From assembly GCA_947846985.1 (NCBI GenBank), contig CANTUZ010000005.1:53595389-53659388 (forward strand): a stretch of 64,000 bases of DNA, in the 5' to 3' direction. The notes under the pieces were generated by a model, which saw nothing but the letters and a program-made list of their open reading frames with translations, was not told the origin of the DNA and searched no databases. Both the position numbers and the translations under genes were made by a program. Numbering within the stretch: position 1 is the first letter of the stretch; each line of letters begins with the position of its first letter. The DNA is from Fratercula arctica. Taxonomy: Eukaryota; Chordata; Aves; Charadriiformes; Alcidae. This document shows positions 26,291 through 40,292 of this stretch, in pieces.

Positions 26291-26567
26291 GTATACATAC
26301 ATACATACATATATATATATATACAAACACACACACACTCTATGTGCATACTTATATGTATATACATATATACATCACACATGTATATGTATGTGTATAA
26401 ACAGACATATATACATAGAAAGGATATATATATTTAATATATGTGTGTGTGTGTATATATATATAAAATATATGTGTGTGTGTGTGTATATATAATATAT
26501 ATGTGTGTGTGTGTGTATATATAATATATGTGTGTGTGTGTATGTGTGTTTATTTATATATATATAA
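26291..26567. repeat. Compound TACA / TA / CA / TG microsatellite block, 277 bp
   Basis: The block moves from (TACA)n to (TA)n, (CA)n, mixed TATA/TGTA text, and then four successive blocks in which (TG)5-9 is bordered by TATATA. Alternating purine-pyrimidine sequence covers most of it, so it can form Z-DNA or cruciform structures. It lies in PRIMA1 intron 2 and is likely to be length-polymorphic. Confidence 0.95.
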
Positions 26568-27546
26568 AGGGGTATACCTATGCATCTATACAAATGAAAT
26601 TGCTGCCAACAGTTTTGTTCACTGTGTTTGCATTCTGAGTGGCTCTTCAGGATTAATTAGTAAGCGTCGGTGACAGAATGTGTGAGAAACTCTGCCAACT
26701 CCTTTTTTTCTTCTCCCTCCTCCCTGCACTTGCGATTCCTTACATCGGCTGAACACGCACAGGCAAACATTCACATTTGGGGCACCTCTGTGTGTGTCTG
26801 AAATGATTCCTTTTGAAGATACAGGAGCTATAAGATATGAATGGATGCACTTCGCTGTCTCCCTGGCAGGTCCAAAAATCACCTCATCAACCTCCCTTCA
26901 CAGTTGTTGCCTGCAGACAACACACCCGGCCACGCTTGACCTGCTGAAGGGGAGATGCGGGAGCACATCACATCAAACGCCAAAAGCAGTGCTGGTATCT
27001 ACAGGAGCTCAGGGGCTGGGTCAGTCCCCCTCCCTGACTGGCCCACCACAGCCTTGGAGACACCTTGCAAGAGGCCATAATCCTCCTCTGCTCTGCCTGC
27101 AGTCCACACAGCAAACACCAAGCAAAGGCTGTGAGCAGACTCTAGGAGGGGAAGGTAGAGGCATTCCCAGATTGCAGCTGTGGTGGATCCAAGACAGGAG
27201 GAGTCCCAGCAGATCCAGCCTCAACCACATGAGCTGGTGGCGGCACCAGGTGCCGTTGCCAGCAACATGTATGCACCATTAAACCCTGAAGAAAGATAAA
27301 CTGGTTTGGCCACAACTGCAATGGGGCAACTTCTTTGCCCCATGGAAAGCCATGGTCATAAGCAAACCCATCTAGCTGCTGGCCAGAGGGCTTTGGGCAC
27401 AGACTGCCCCCCTCTTGGCACCCTGATGGCAGCTACAGTCTCGTCTCCCTGGAAGATATGAAATGACATAGAGGACATACTGGGAGCAGACCACCTTAGA
27501 GGAGCAATATAGTGTCACATGCACTGCCGTATGCTTGCACGTATTT

Positions 27547-27712
27547 GCCCAGAGAAGTTGTGGCTGCCCCATCCTTGGAAGTGTTCAAGGCCAGGCTGGA
27601 TGGGGCTCTGAACAACCTGATCTGGGGAGATGTCTCTGCCCAGGGCAGGGGGGTTGGACTATATAAGCTTTAAATGCCCCTTCCAACCCGAACTATTCTA
27701 TGATTCTATGAT
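27547..27712 (+). mobile_element. CR1 LINE fragment, 3' end
   Basis: The block order is GCCCAGAGAAGTTGTGGCTG, CAAGGCCAGGCTGGATGGGG, CAACCTGATCTGGGGAGATG, GGGGTTGGACTATATAAGCT and TATTCTATGATTCTATGAT. It is 5'-truncated and non-coding. The usual 'ACTAGATGA' core has mutated to 'ACTATATAAG', which could look like a TATA box. Confidence 0.92.
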
Positions 27713-30700
27713 GTTTAAATGTCTGGCATGGAGATGCTTTGGCATTGCAGCTTCTGGGCACAATGGTTGGGAGGTGGCCTCAGCCCTGCTGCTGCTTCCC
27801 CCTTGCTTCCCCCTGAGAAGCGGAAACAAAGCAAGCTCCAAAGGAGAGCTCCAAACACTACAGCAGTGTCGAGTGGATTAAATCAAACAAATACAATAAA
27901 ATATGAGATTCCCCCACCACTGTGGCTTCCCATGGCTTTTCTGCTCAAAGTGATGGGCACGCTGCTGCCTGTTTGGAAAGTTGAGGCTAAAATAGGGCAT
28001 AGGATGGGCAGCAAAGTCAGATCTATTAACAGACATCATTAACTCAAAGGATTGGGCCAACACAGCAAGAATGTAAGGCAGGAATGGATGACAGCCTCAA
28101 TAACAGATGAAGTCCACTTGGGGCAAGTTCATTTCCAGTAAATCCAAACACGATGGAAAGTATTTGGATTATCACAGTCCCCAAAGAGCAGTGACCCAGA
28201 AAGCTGCTCTGCTGGATCTGTTCCCTGAGATCCTGCCCCAGAGAGCAGGCACAGGAGGAAGATGCTACCCAGCGAGGAAAGACCAAAGAACTGCTTTAGA
28301 CCAGCAATATCCTGTCCCACCACCCTCACCTCTGGCGCGTGACTGTAACTGTACATGATGTGCAATAGACTGGCTTAAAGAAAATAAGAATCACCTGATT
28401 TTAGAGCAAATTTTGGTCCAGAAAAAAAAAACAACCAAAACAAAATATGTTGGTGTTCTTTCAATTTTTTTTACTTCCTTATAGATCTGTGCCTATCCTG
28501 TCGCTTGTAAAAACTTAGGGCTATTTCCAGAGTGCCATGAGCTAGTCGGGTAAACAACTACTACCAGGCAACAGTGGTGTGCTCAGCAGAAAGCCTGTCC
28601 TGATTTACTGCCTCCCTGGAGTAGCTAGGTTAAATAATACTGGTGGAAATCAGCTATTCCTGTAGCAGATGATACTTCTGTTTATCACATTGTGTTGCAG
28701 ACAAGTTTATATCATGCAGCTGCTCTGTGCATATGTTCCTACTACACTTTTAAGGGGGGTACTGCCATCACTACGCAGCGGGAACTTCTGCTATAATAAA
28801 AACATGTGTGGGATGATGCTGGAGAAATTCCCTCCCCCGCAGCTTTTACACTGTAGACGCTGTTATTCTACACTCTCGGTTCCCTCATCTCCTTAGTTTT
28901 CTCCCCCTTTCTAAAAATACTTCCCTTCTGAAACAAGAAACATGCTCAGTTTTGTGCTTGGTTTTGGAGACTGGAGTTTGCAGGAGGTGGAGGAAAGGGG
29001 CAGCTCTGCAGGAGCTTTCTGAAGGTCACGCGCAATAGAGGAGCGCACGGCTCATTGCAAGAAACAGGACTGGAACCGCCGGTGAAAAAACCTGAGCCTG
29101 GATACAGCCAGTGAAAGAGAGAGGAGCTGGGAGCAGGAGTTTGAAGTGTTAAGATCTAAGCTTTAGAGGTTATTGAACCTGCACACATTTAGGTTTGGGT
29201 TTTGCAGTGGATTTCACCAAAGCCCCATGTTGCTGCACTGGCTTGGTAGGTCCTGTGCAACTGCATTTCCCTGGCAGATTTGAGAGTCCTTTAGAAAATA
29301 AACACATCATTAGGACCCAAATAAAAATCGGTCGCCCAGGCACAAGTGGAGCACGTTGTGAGGAAGCGGCTTGCACAAAGTCACCGCAGCTCAGTGAAAA
29401 AGCCAGGAAACAAAATGTCTTTTGACTCCCAGCCAGTCCTACCCTCTGGATCGTGTTGCCTCCTCCTTGGGAGTAGATGCAAACACTGGATTTGGCCATA
29501 ACTGCATTACAGGGGTGGAAGCAGCAAAATGCCTTGTTGACTTCCCGGGCAGGCGCCAGATCTCTGCCCCAGGCCGGCACGCTGACGCCGTGCCCAGGAG
29601 CTCTGCGTGGCTGAGACCTATGGACAGAAAGGAGGTGGGATCCCACAAGGTGCCCAGGAAGGGCTGACGCCAAGCTGGTGCGATAACTTGTACTGGTTTT
29701 GCACGGCTGCAGAGGAACAACAGTATTTCAGTTCAGAGTCCTGCATGCTTACGCAAGGATGACCATGGTGCATACAGCAGGGCAGTCAAAGGACTACCAA
29801 AAAAAGTAGGGAGGGACAGTCTGTGCTCCGAACAGTCGACAGGCCAGATCTGCCAGCCTTAATCCTATTAGGTTGTTGGTGAAGCTGATGGGACCCGCCA
29901 GAACTGAGGTACGACCCCACAAATGGGAGCAAAACATGGTTCCAGCTGCCAAGGTCTTTTGGAGGAGAGCGGGGTTAGCGAGCACAGAGGGAGAGTCTGT
30001 TCTCTAAGGCAGGATCTGGAGAAGTGGTAGCATTTAAAGGCCTTGTGGAAAAAAGGCTTTTAAGGAGATTACATCATAGCTAGTTTCTGTGTTAACACTC
30101 AGCTCTGGCATTTATCGTTACAATGGACGCTCACGTCAGCCGCTGCCCTCTGATCTGACTTTGTCACATGTTTTTCTAACCAGCCGTCTCCCGATGAGAC
30201 GCCATTCCTCCCTCGCCATCTGATTCTCCCCCAGCAAAAAGGACCGAATTGTTTTTCCCCTGACTAAATCACACCTTATGGGTTTCTGTGTCCCCGGCAA
30301 ATGAGAACTGAAGCCTGTGCCTGGCAAGGCAGCCGCCTCCTCGCAGCAAGGCCGTCGTTCTGGAGAGCCTGGTGGGCACCCTCGCGTTCCCCCGCTCCCC
30401 GCAAGGCTGGGCAGCACCGAGATACTCCTAGGGACACCCCCAGACAGTCTCAAGCGCTGCCTCCCCGTGAGAGCCCATCACCCAGGCGAACCCTGCCATC
30501 CTTGGTGGCCTGCCTTCCGAAATGCCGGAGTCGTCCATCAGATTAGGGAGGTATCTGGTGCCTCCAAGATACAGGTCACAAGTGCCTGAAAATTTGCTGT
30601 TAAATTAGTACCCTGGAATTTATTTTAGAAGGTGACCTGATTTCCAGAGGTTCTGAGCACTCAGAAAGCCAGGATGCTTTAACTTGGGTATGTAGATATA

Positions 30701-33700
30701 CAACCTTAAATTTAATCTTCTGCGTTTTATGACACAGGCTTTAAGCTCTCTTGACTTAGGCAGTGTCACCGTGGGTAGAAGGCAGAAATTCCTCTCAGGA
30801 CGTGGGTTCCAGCCTCAGCTCTCCCCCTTGCTTGTTGGGTGATTTTGGAAAGATCTTCACCCCCCAGCCCCTGTTTCTGCTCCTCCTTTTTTTTTTCTGG
30901 AAAGTCCCAGCTTTACAAAACTGTTGCAAAATGTAGGGATAAAAAGTGCAACACAAGGCTGCATGTCAGCGCTGTTGTTATTCCTTTCCCAATTCTCTAA
31001 TAGGGCACATAGGTAAATTTATAAGCACTTCATCTATATTTCTACAAGAACTAGCTGTATTTCCCCGACCTTCCCATCAACTATCTATTCAAGCAAACAC
31101 AGCAGCGAGGCCTCGGTCTATGGCAGAACAACAGCAGAACGGCAACAACGGCACTGACCTGGGGACAGTAATTCTCAGTTCTTTTGAACAGAGGCAGCAC
31201 TGAGGGGCACACAGATGTGCCAGCACAGTACCATCCACTTCATTGCACAAACACACAGTCTGGCTCTCTGGTAGCAAGCGACACGGGCAGAAAGCACCGG
31301 CTATTTTTCAGAACGGCTATTTTTCAGCAGAGGAAAAAAAAAAATCAGTGCTGGGGATCAGCTGCTTGCCCCAGCAAACTGTGGGACCTCGTCATGTTAC
31401 AGCAGTGTAAAGAGCATCCTGGAGAAAAGAGGCCCAAAAACACTGAACCTTCATGCTAAGTCTGCCCTTGCCGTTTTGGCGGTCTAATACCTGAAAGCAT
31501 ATTTCCATCAGTATTCTACAAGTGCACACACACACATACAGATATCTATATATGTCCCTCCCCCCATTCTGCATTGGCCAGCACAGATTTCCTACAGAGG
31601 ATCTAAAAATGAGTATGAGACGTAGAGTTGAGCAAAATCCCAACATGTTTTAAGGATGAACTTAACACCTGTAGTAGGCTGTAATCAGCCCTGCAGACCA
31701 AGTGAGTACTGCAGCCCGTCCCCTACCAGCGTGCCCCAGTTGTGCCTGTCCCGTGGCCGCTTCTGCAAGGAGCCAGTTGGCCGCCCCGCTGTGCGAGGCT
31801 CCGATTTCCCCGCTGTGTCTCATAACACGGTTGAAAAAACATCAGAAGCTTCTGTTTTGGCGTTTGCTGTGGTGGCCCCCCTGCCCGCTGAGACCCACAG
31901 AGCTCACTACAGGTGTGAGCAACGTCAACACGGGCAGTGTTGAAGTGCGGTGCGGTGACGGCACATTACAGTGTGGTGACGGCGTGGCCATAGGCTCTGC
32001 CGCTTGCTGCTGGCACGGTGAACACCTTATTCTCCTTGCTGTGTGGTGGGTGCTGCAGCCTCCTCTCCCATGAGTGGTAGGACAGGACACAGCTGATCAA
32101 TTCTACAGCAATTACTGTTCACTTCTGAGCCTAAAAATAGTAATGGTCTTCAGCGCTTGACATCCACTAGTCTCAAATCCACTTTACAGAGGGAAAAAAA
32201 ATATCTCTGTTTCAGACGCGATAACTCTGAGTGGCTGATAGGGTAGTTGACTCTCTTGGGAGCCCCCAGCAGAGGGAGAAGCAGCACCCTGAACTCTCTT
32301 TTCGCCGTACCCAGCAGGGTGGGCGAGATGCCTCCTCTGCAGGAGTAACAGTATGTCAGCACCAAGCCTTCTGAAAGCTTATCCATCTTCCACCTCTCGC
32401 AGGGAACGGGCCTTCAAAGGAGGCTGAAATTCAAACAGCTGAAATGCGATTTCGGAAGTCTAAGCTCCTACATTGATGACCAGTCTTTCACCAGCAAATG
32501 ATTAATAAGATACCTCAGTGCTGGCAGTTCCAATCCCACAGACAGATGACAGATTTTCTTGGTATAATGTTCTATATATAGATATAGAATTAAGGTCCAG
32601 ATGTGCTCAACTTCAGGCTGAGCGGTATTCACATGAGTGGTGCCATCAAAGTCACAGGCTATGAAACGTGAGTAAAATTCAGTGGTACTGGTAAATGTTT
32701 AAGATATTATCTCTTAGATCCTTAGCAGCTTTTTAAAGAGCTCGGTAACCTCCAGATAATAGCAAAGATTGGACAAGCCTCACAGCTCGGAGCTGAATCT
32801 TTCTCAAAATTAGTGCCTTCAGGGAAGGCAGATACAAAACCAGCTTCAGACCACTGCAGACTGAATTTCTTGACACAGATTGTGGAAGACTTGGAAATAC
32901 TTGGAATATTTTCCTAATGTGTTAGTAGCAGCAGTTTCTAAGGCACTGGTTTGTGTCCATCTCTGAAAAATTAATGGCTTGCCTGTTGGGCATTCAGACA
33001 CTATAAGGAGAGAGCGACTATAATAGACACATACTTTAGATTGGTAAGTACAGATGGCTTTAAAGAGTTCACTTTACAAAGAAAGCCATATTGCGAGTCA
33101 TATGTCTGAGTTTTAGGGAACAGACGGCTGATTATGTAGCAGATACTTCTATTAGTGTACGGCATCTATATAAACACAATCCTCCTGTTTGATAGTACAC
33201 CATTTACTCCTTGTATAGCTCAGTTATTGCTGGAAGTAAGGGCTACAGCTATCACTTGAAAATGTCCCTGAGTAGACCAATTAATAATGCCCATACCTAG
33301 TGCACTCAAGTTGCTTTTCCAAATTGTATTCAAATTCATCTTAAGGGAAATAAAATTGATGACCCACCCAGAGTAAAATGGAACCAAAGTGTGGAATGCC
33401 TTCCAAACCAGGGGTAAATTTAATTCTAATAAAAATAAAATTACATTTATCAACTGATAAATTTTCATGCAGTGTCCATAAAATATGGAATACTTAAAAT
33501 GGTAATTACATCACATTAACAGATCAAGTCATTTCACCATGCCAAATGCCCAACATGAAGTCCTCAGTCACCACTCATGAGTACATTTGTAACTCTTGGA
33601 AAGCTAAAAGACAAGGCACAGGCTACTTTACGGTCACAAAAGCAAGCAAATTGGTTACTGGATGCTATCTGCACTTTCCTGAGGCTTTACACAGAAGTCT

Positions 33701-33869
33701 GCACCTGCACAGGTAGATGAGCTTTTGCAGAGATGCTGCTCACCATCACTCCCTGCAGTAGGCAGCCAGTGCTGCAGAATGATGCCCCACAAAGCTGAAG
33801 GGCATCTCAGCTTGCCAAATCAAACCGAGGGTTAACCCAAACCCTCCCTTTGCTCCACTGATAGTCATT

Positions 33870-33974
33870 TCATAGAATCATAGAATGGTTAGAGTTGGAA
33901 GGGACCTTAAAGATCACCCAGTTCCAACCCCCCTGCCATGGGCAGGGACACCTCCCACTAGACCAGGTTGCTCA
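33870..33974 (-). mobile_element. CR1 LINE fragment, antisense, 3' terminus only
   Basis: TCATAGAATCATAGAATGGT, GAGTTGGAAGGGACCTTAAA and the variant 'CAGTTCCAACCCCCCTGCCA' identify the reverse complement of a CR1 end. The variant is shared with the copy at 40293-40428. It faces the sense copy at 34622-35241 about 650 bp away, forming an inverted pair. Confidence 0.93.
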
Positions 33975-34621
33975 AAAAAACCTTCCTTTGATAGTAGCTG
34001 TGAAATAAGATTATGCACTATTTCCAAAAGGAAAGGAAAATGTCCAGGGATGATTCAATAGAACCTGCTCCATTGGTAAAAGTCCAGTTTAATAGCAGCA
34101 TTTGTCAAGGAACAGATTTTTGTGTAAAATATTTCTAACCAATGAACTGATGAAATATCAGCTCCATTTAAAAGACACTTCAAAACTATAAAACGATTCA
34201 TTCTAATAACAATTCGGAATTCACAATTTGCTACTATATATATGTGGTTACACTGTGATATGATTTACTAGTGGAAGTGTTAAATTAACTTGCATAATTA
34301 TAAATGAAGTTTTTGGCAGTGGCATCAGTTGTTAACCTATGCTTGTACTATATTAATGTACACTATGTACTCACATTGGGATAACAGCCCAAATGTCCTC
34401 ACCACTGCTTCCTTGATCCGCTACATCGACTTAAAAATTACCTGTAAGTTGCAATTACACAGGCAGTGCAACACCTTTATATCATGTTTACAACAAAAAC
34501 AATGCCCAAAGCCATCACAAGAACATACATTTCTTGTAATGTTGGGTCTGCTTTCTCCAGGTCAGCTGCTTAGCCCTCCCTGCTACAACAGCTTGTGCCA
34601 ATTAAGAGTTTACTTCTGACC

Positions 34622-35241
34622 AGAAGGCCAATCGCATCCTGGGCTGCATCAAAAGAACCATGGCCAGCAGATCAAGAGAGGTGATTCTCCCCCTCCACTC
34701 TGCTCTGGTGAGACCCCACCTGGAATACCGTGTCCAGCTCTGGAGCACTCAGCAGAAGAAGGACATGGACCTGTTTGAGCGGGTCCAGAGGAGGCCACAA
34801 AGATGATCTGGGGCTGGAGCACCTCTCCTATGAGGACAGGCTGAGAGAGTTGGGGTTGTTTCAACCTGGAGAAGAGAAGGCTCCGGGGAGACCTTGTAGC
34901 GGCCTTCCAGTCCCTGAAGGGGGCCTATAAGAAAGCTGGGGAGGGGCTGTTTGCAAGGGCATGTAGCGATAGGATGAGGGGCAATGGTTCTAAACTAGAG
35001 CAGGGCAGGTTCAGATTAGACATTAGGAAGAAGTTCTTTACAATGAGGGTGGTGAGACACTGGCCCAGGTTGCCCAGAGAGGTGGGAGATGCCCCATCCC
35101 TGGAGACATTCAAGGTCAGGCTGGATGGGGCTCTGAGCAACCTGATCTAGTTGAAGATGTCCCTGCTCATGGCAGGGGGTTGGACTAGATGGCCTTTAAA
35201 GGTCCCTTCCAACCCAACACATTCTATGATTCTATTCTGTG
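34622..35241 (+). mobile_element. CR1 LINE fragment, longest copy, about 620 bp
   Basis: The element begins in the 3' end of the CR1 ORF2. Its plus strand still shows broken coding for the polymerase C-terminus (blocks like [17 protein letters not shown]). It continues through GGAGAAGAGAAGGCTCCGGG, TAGGAAGAAGTTCTTTACAA and TTGCCCAGAGAGGTGGGAG. It ends ATTCTATGATTCTATTCTG. Frame breaks make it inactive. It lies in PRIMA1 intron 2, antisense to the gene. Confidence 0.95.
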
Positions 35242-36166
35242 ACTTGTGGAGATGAAGCACAACCCCTTCCGCCACCGGCAGGGGAACCTACAATTACTTG
35301 TAAATCAGCAGCCTCTGACTCATCAGTAACTTCGCTGAAGATTTGTTATCTTCTTAATCAGTGAAACGGTAGGCATGTACAAATAGACTGCCAGCCACAC
35401 GGGGAATTAATGTCTCTGGCTCAGCCAACTCCTTTTGCTTAAAAATAAATAAATAATCAAGCTGTTGGGAGTGCGCATCTCACAGTAGAAACGACTGTTC
35501 TACTGCAGAATCAGTTTAATATCGGATGCTTCTTTTTTTCAAAATTAGACAATGCTTTTAATCTATAGATAACAGAACTCCCACTGATTCCTGCACTGCA
35601 AAATCTGGCCTGAGGCTCTTACTTTTAAATACTTCAGAATGTATGAACGAGTGCATTTTCAAGAGAGTGGATTTTTCCATAATATGGATTTATTACTGCA
35701 TGAAAAATTCAAAACAAATCTGCAAGGTCCCATAGCAGGGGGAAGATTCATCACTTGCCTAAACAAAAATTAGGCTTGACAAAACGTTTCAGAATTTATT
35801 GTGGTGAAAAACTCTGAATTGGGAAAGCAATGGAAGCTGCGACTGACAGTCTGATGGAACCAGTGTTTTACAAAGGCAGACAGGGAGTTTACAACAGCCG
35901 GGTGTGAGGAGATGTTGGGTGCACGAGTGACAGCAGAATCCCATCATGAAAGTATTAGCGTGAACCTTTCCTGTCTTCACCTGCTTTCCAGTCACTAATC
36001 CAGCTCTTCAGACTTAATATAACATCCCAGATGTCCAAGCTATTTCAAACTTCATATTTGATTGCTGCTTAAGAAATCTCCTCACCCTAAATAATTTTCT
36101 CATTTTGACTGGGAGGCGAGGAGTTGTAACTTTTATTCCTACGCCAGAAATAACTGTGCTAAATGC

Positions 36167-36202
36167 AAAAAAAAAAAAAGAAAAAAAAAAGAAAAAAAAA
36201 AA
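36167..36202. repeat. Poly-A tract with single G interruptions
   Basis: Runs of 13, 10 and 11 A are broken by single G residues. No recognisable retroposed sequence precedes it on the plus strand. It may be a simple repeat in PRIMA1 intron 2. Confidence 0.85.
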
Positions 36203-37143
36203 TCAGGATTTTGAAGTCTTTATGTCTTTAGTGATTACATCAGAGGGGCCTGCAGTTTGAGGCAAGAAACCTCATCATTGCTTTTCTGATTTAGGTGGGT
36301 GAATTCTGCCTAAATCCCATTCTGGATGCTTAATGCTTTGGTTCACTGTGCTAACACAGAAGATAGCGTCTGTGATGTGAAAACAACACGATGGGGACCT
36401 GGACTAGACTCTCCATGTGCCATCATCCATGACTCCCGGCTGCGGGGCTGGATTTCAATTTAGATTTCAAAGCCTCAAAATCCTACTGCCAGTTCTTAGA
36501 GTCACAATCCTCCAGAAAAATGGAAGTGTACGTGGGAGAAGACAAGAACTGAATTTTGGTTTTGCTTTGTAAATTATAAACAATGCTCTCACAGAAGACT
36601 GTAATTCACAGTATGACAGCTGTGTTACCAAAACTGAAAGGGCTTCCCTGTTTCAGCATTCTGCTCGCATTTAAAAATCACTGTCTAGACCACACTTGTG
36701 GTAAAACAATGTTCTCTCACAGTAGCTGTCATTACCATAAATGTCTTGGTGTAGGAGACGATGTGCCCCCTGCCATTTTGGTGCTACTGTAGTTCTCTTC
36801 CATTACTGCTCAGTTTTGGTAGTCGCTATGTTGTATGAAGTATGGAGGAAAACATCTTCCTGTGGGCATCAGCACCTGGGAGAACTTAATCCAAGACTCC
36901 TCCAGTGGGCCCAAATATCTCAAAACTACTCAGAACTGGTCCTTCTGGTAAAGGCTGGTCCTGCCAGCTGAGTCCTGAGGGTCAGAACTGTATTTGCACA
37001 GATGTTTGGAAAGGCACAAAGCACTCACAAGACAAAAGGCCTACCCAAAGGAAAACTTAAAGTCACAGCTCTCTGAAATGCTCAACTGCTGCAGCTACAC
37101 CAGATTGCCCACAGCAAATTCTTTGGCACATCATATTTTAAAA

Positions 37144-37330
37144 CACAGAATTGCAGAATGATAGAATTGCCTAGGTTGGAAGGGACATTTCAGATCATCA
37201 AGTACAACCATTAACCTAACACTGACAAAAACCATCACTAAACCATGTCCCTAAGCACCCTGTCTAGCCGTCTTTTAAATACCTCCAAGGATCACGATTC
37301 CACCACTTCCCTAGGCAGTCTAACCCAAAA
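37144..37330 (-). mobile_element. CR1 LINE fragment, antisense, diverged subfamily
   Basis: It starts CACAGAATTGCAGAATGATA and reads GGTTGGAAGGGACATTTCAG. It differs from the other copies in the following block (AACCATTAACCTAACACTGA, then ACCATGTCCCTAAGCACC). It then returns to the common CR1 sequence at CTTTTAAATACCTCCAAGGA and CCACCACTTCCCTAGGCAG. This marks a separate, probably older subfamily. Confidence 0.9.
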
Positions 37331-40292
37331 TGACTGCCTGCAGGCTGACATGTGGTGGCCTCCAGGAGGATTTCAATTCAGTTTGCAATCACAACCTCCC
37401 CTCAACTCCTGGGGGCCAATCACAGACCTCTGATAAGGCCAAAAGTCCTTTTGGCATTGTGTAGGCAAGCACACCAACATCTGTACCCACGTAGTACAAG
37501 GAGTGATGTGGTGAGCATCAGGACCAGCTCTCCTGCTTGAATGGCCATGTAGAGACAGTGCTCAGCATGAGGCTCAAACTCATTCTCTGGATCCACGCTG
37601 GGTCACCCTGTCCATTCTACTCCCAGGATTTAGGTCATAGAAAAGCCTAGGGAAGAACCATTTCTTATTCTTTTATCCCCCCAAGACATAGCTTTTTTAT
37701 TTCTATAACAAGTTCCTGCTGTGAAAGGATATGTTGTTAGCAGTCAGCAAGCCAAATCTGCAAATTTTAGTTGCTTTAAAACCTACTCAAACTTTAAGAA
37801 GTTCCAGACTGTTCCTGTACTTCAGATTCCTGCCTATATACACATATGGTGACCATCTGTCCTAAAAGATCCGAATGTCCTTAGCTTTCCTACTTGCACT
37901 GAAGGGACCCTGGACACTTTCTGAAATTAAGCTATACATTTGTGCTCATATAGTTGCCAAAAAGTTGCACCCTTTCTGCAGCTGGTCATTTTTATTTTGG
38001 CATTTTCACCAGCCCAAATAATTAGTTAATTAGATGCACTACCTCCAAAGATAAAGGAAAAGATTTCACCTTGAAAAACAAAAATCGTACAATTACAGCC
38101 TGGAGATTAGTCTCCTCTGCAGTGATGTCATTCACTTTGGCTTTGCACTGACTTAGTTGTGCTTTATCTCAACTGATAGCTCAGGGCAAGCTTTCACTGA
38201 GGTCGCGAGCTCTGAAGACCTCACCGCGTACCTATGTGCAAGCGTCTGATGAGTCAGAGGCTGGTTCACATATCCAAACTCAGCTGTACTAGTACAGCTT
38301 ACAGTGATCTCAGGTAAAAACTTTTATTTAAGTTTCCTCCTCTAAATTTTGACTGATGCGATGTTTGACTGGACACTTCCGTCATCCAGAGAGGGAATGG
38401 CAGTACCATGGACTCCTCACCCAAAGTGGGAGATGGGTAGAGCGGAGACAGCAAATGTTGCGAACCAGCAAGTGAGGAGTTCATGCTGAACAACCTTTCT
38501 CTTCCTTGTACCACTCTGAAGTCACGTCTGAAGTGTTTTTCCCTCAAACCTTACACAGGTTAAAACTGATGCTGACTGCAGTGTATGCCTAGCTTTAACC
38601 CTTTCCCCTTTGGAAAGCCTAGCTCCTATTTCCAAAGTCCTTTCTTCTTTGCAGTGCCCCTGGAGAAACCTGCCTGCTCACAAAGTTTTTAAGGGTTGAT
38701 AACAGCAGTATTTTAGATTTTGAAGGGTCAACATCATTTGAACTAGCTTAATCTCACAGGGTTGTGAAGCTGGGTTAGAAATGCTGCCTAAACAAGAACG
38801 CCATCCACTTTGCCTTAGTCCTGGCTGAAATCCAGAGACAAGGAGGAAAGCAGATGTGGGGAAAAAAAGAAACAGTTAATTAAAGGCCAGGTTCTGACCA
38901 TCTCTATCTCCTTCAGGTCATTACAGCCACATCTAGGGAACACACTCAATTTAATTGAAAGTTCCTCTTTTCTTTGGTGTCAGCATCTAAGCTTTGTTGG
39001 CCTTAGGCCCCGCAGAACCTCGTGAGCTTTCCCTTCACTTCATCAACGAGCAGTTTTCTAGGCACGGGTTAAAGAGCAAGCTGCTGCTTGCATAAGGAGA
39101 GCTACTGCGGAAACATCAATATGCCAGACCATCTGGAGGAACCCTAACTGGCTCAGCAACCATCTCTCCTGACAGTCCCCACCACGTTTTCCACACAGAC
39201 CCCACCATCCTAGTTACTTCTAACACGGGTTGGAGCCCCTCTCCTTGAAGACCGTCACTCCATAAGGTACACACCTATACCGAACAAGACAGCAGTATCT
39301 CAGTAGGACGCCAACAAACTGCATCTGGAATGAAGCTCAGGAAACTCAAAACTGAAATGCTCCATGTGTCCCACTTTATAGAAAGAGACGAGGCTGAACT
39401 AGCAATATTGAGAGAACCAACATCCACAGGGACCAGCATGGCTGATCCTAGCCTTCATTTAGATACCATAAAGTAGACTGATTCACTGGGGCAGACCAAG
39501 AGTCCTCCGCTTAGTGAGGAGGCAGCACATGGATATGCTGCCAGGAGGGAATGTCCCATGAGAGCAGCAGAGCGGATGCAATGGAGGCAAGAACAGGGGT
39601 TGCAAAGGACATTGGAAATGCCAGTGGTCTGTGTGAAGGAGACAGAAATGTGGGAAAAGGAGGCCTGGGATAATGGCTGAAGGAAGACAAAAGCATGCTA
39701 TGTTTTCTTCCCTGGGCCCTGGAGTTCTGGTGGCAGAGGCATCCTCTGAATTCACCAGTCCATAATTTTGTGGTCCATATTTGGAAATATATAGGCCACA
39801 TGATCTAATTTAATTTCCCATATTCATATTGTTGAACAAATGATATGCCTCCTCAGGCTGCACTGAAACATGCCCCACACATTCCTGTTGTACACACACA
39901 ACTATCCTAGTGAGGTGTCTCCTAAAGAACCTGGAAAGTTGGTGTTTCTACCACCGCTCATGTATTTAGACTGACTGCTAAGTTGTGTGTGATTCTACTC
40001 ATTGTCTGTGGAGGGAATTAGCTTATTGTCCCTCAGAGTAAACACAACATTTACTAGTTATTATGCACAGATTCTGGAACTCACAACATTTAACAGATTT
40101 TGTATAAACCTATCTGCAGGAAGCAGAGCTAAAGATTTGTCGCTGGATCAACCTGTCAATATTGAAACGTCTAAAGAGACACTAAATGCACTGTAATTGT
40201 TCCTGAAAGTCCTCAATTGTCCTCAAACACAATAAAAGCCTTTCAGGGAGTGATTCAGCTGCTCACAGACAGTTACTCGGTGCCATCCCATA

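Noticed and set aside
27640..27680. TATATAAG-like box on the plus strand
   Set aside because: It is a mutated CR1 core (normally ACTAGATGA), and no start site or gene follows it.
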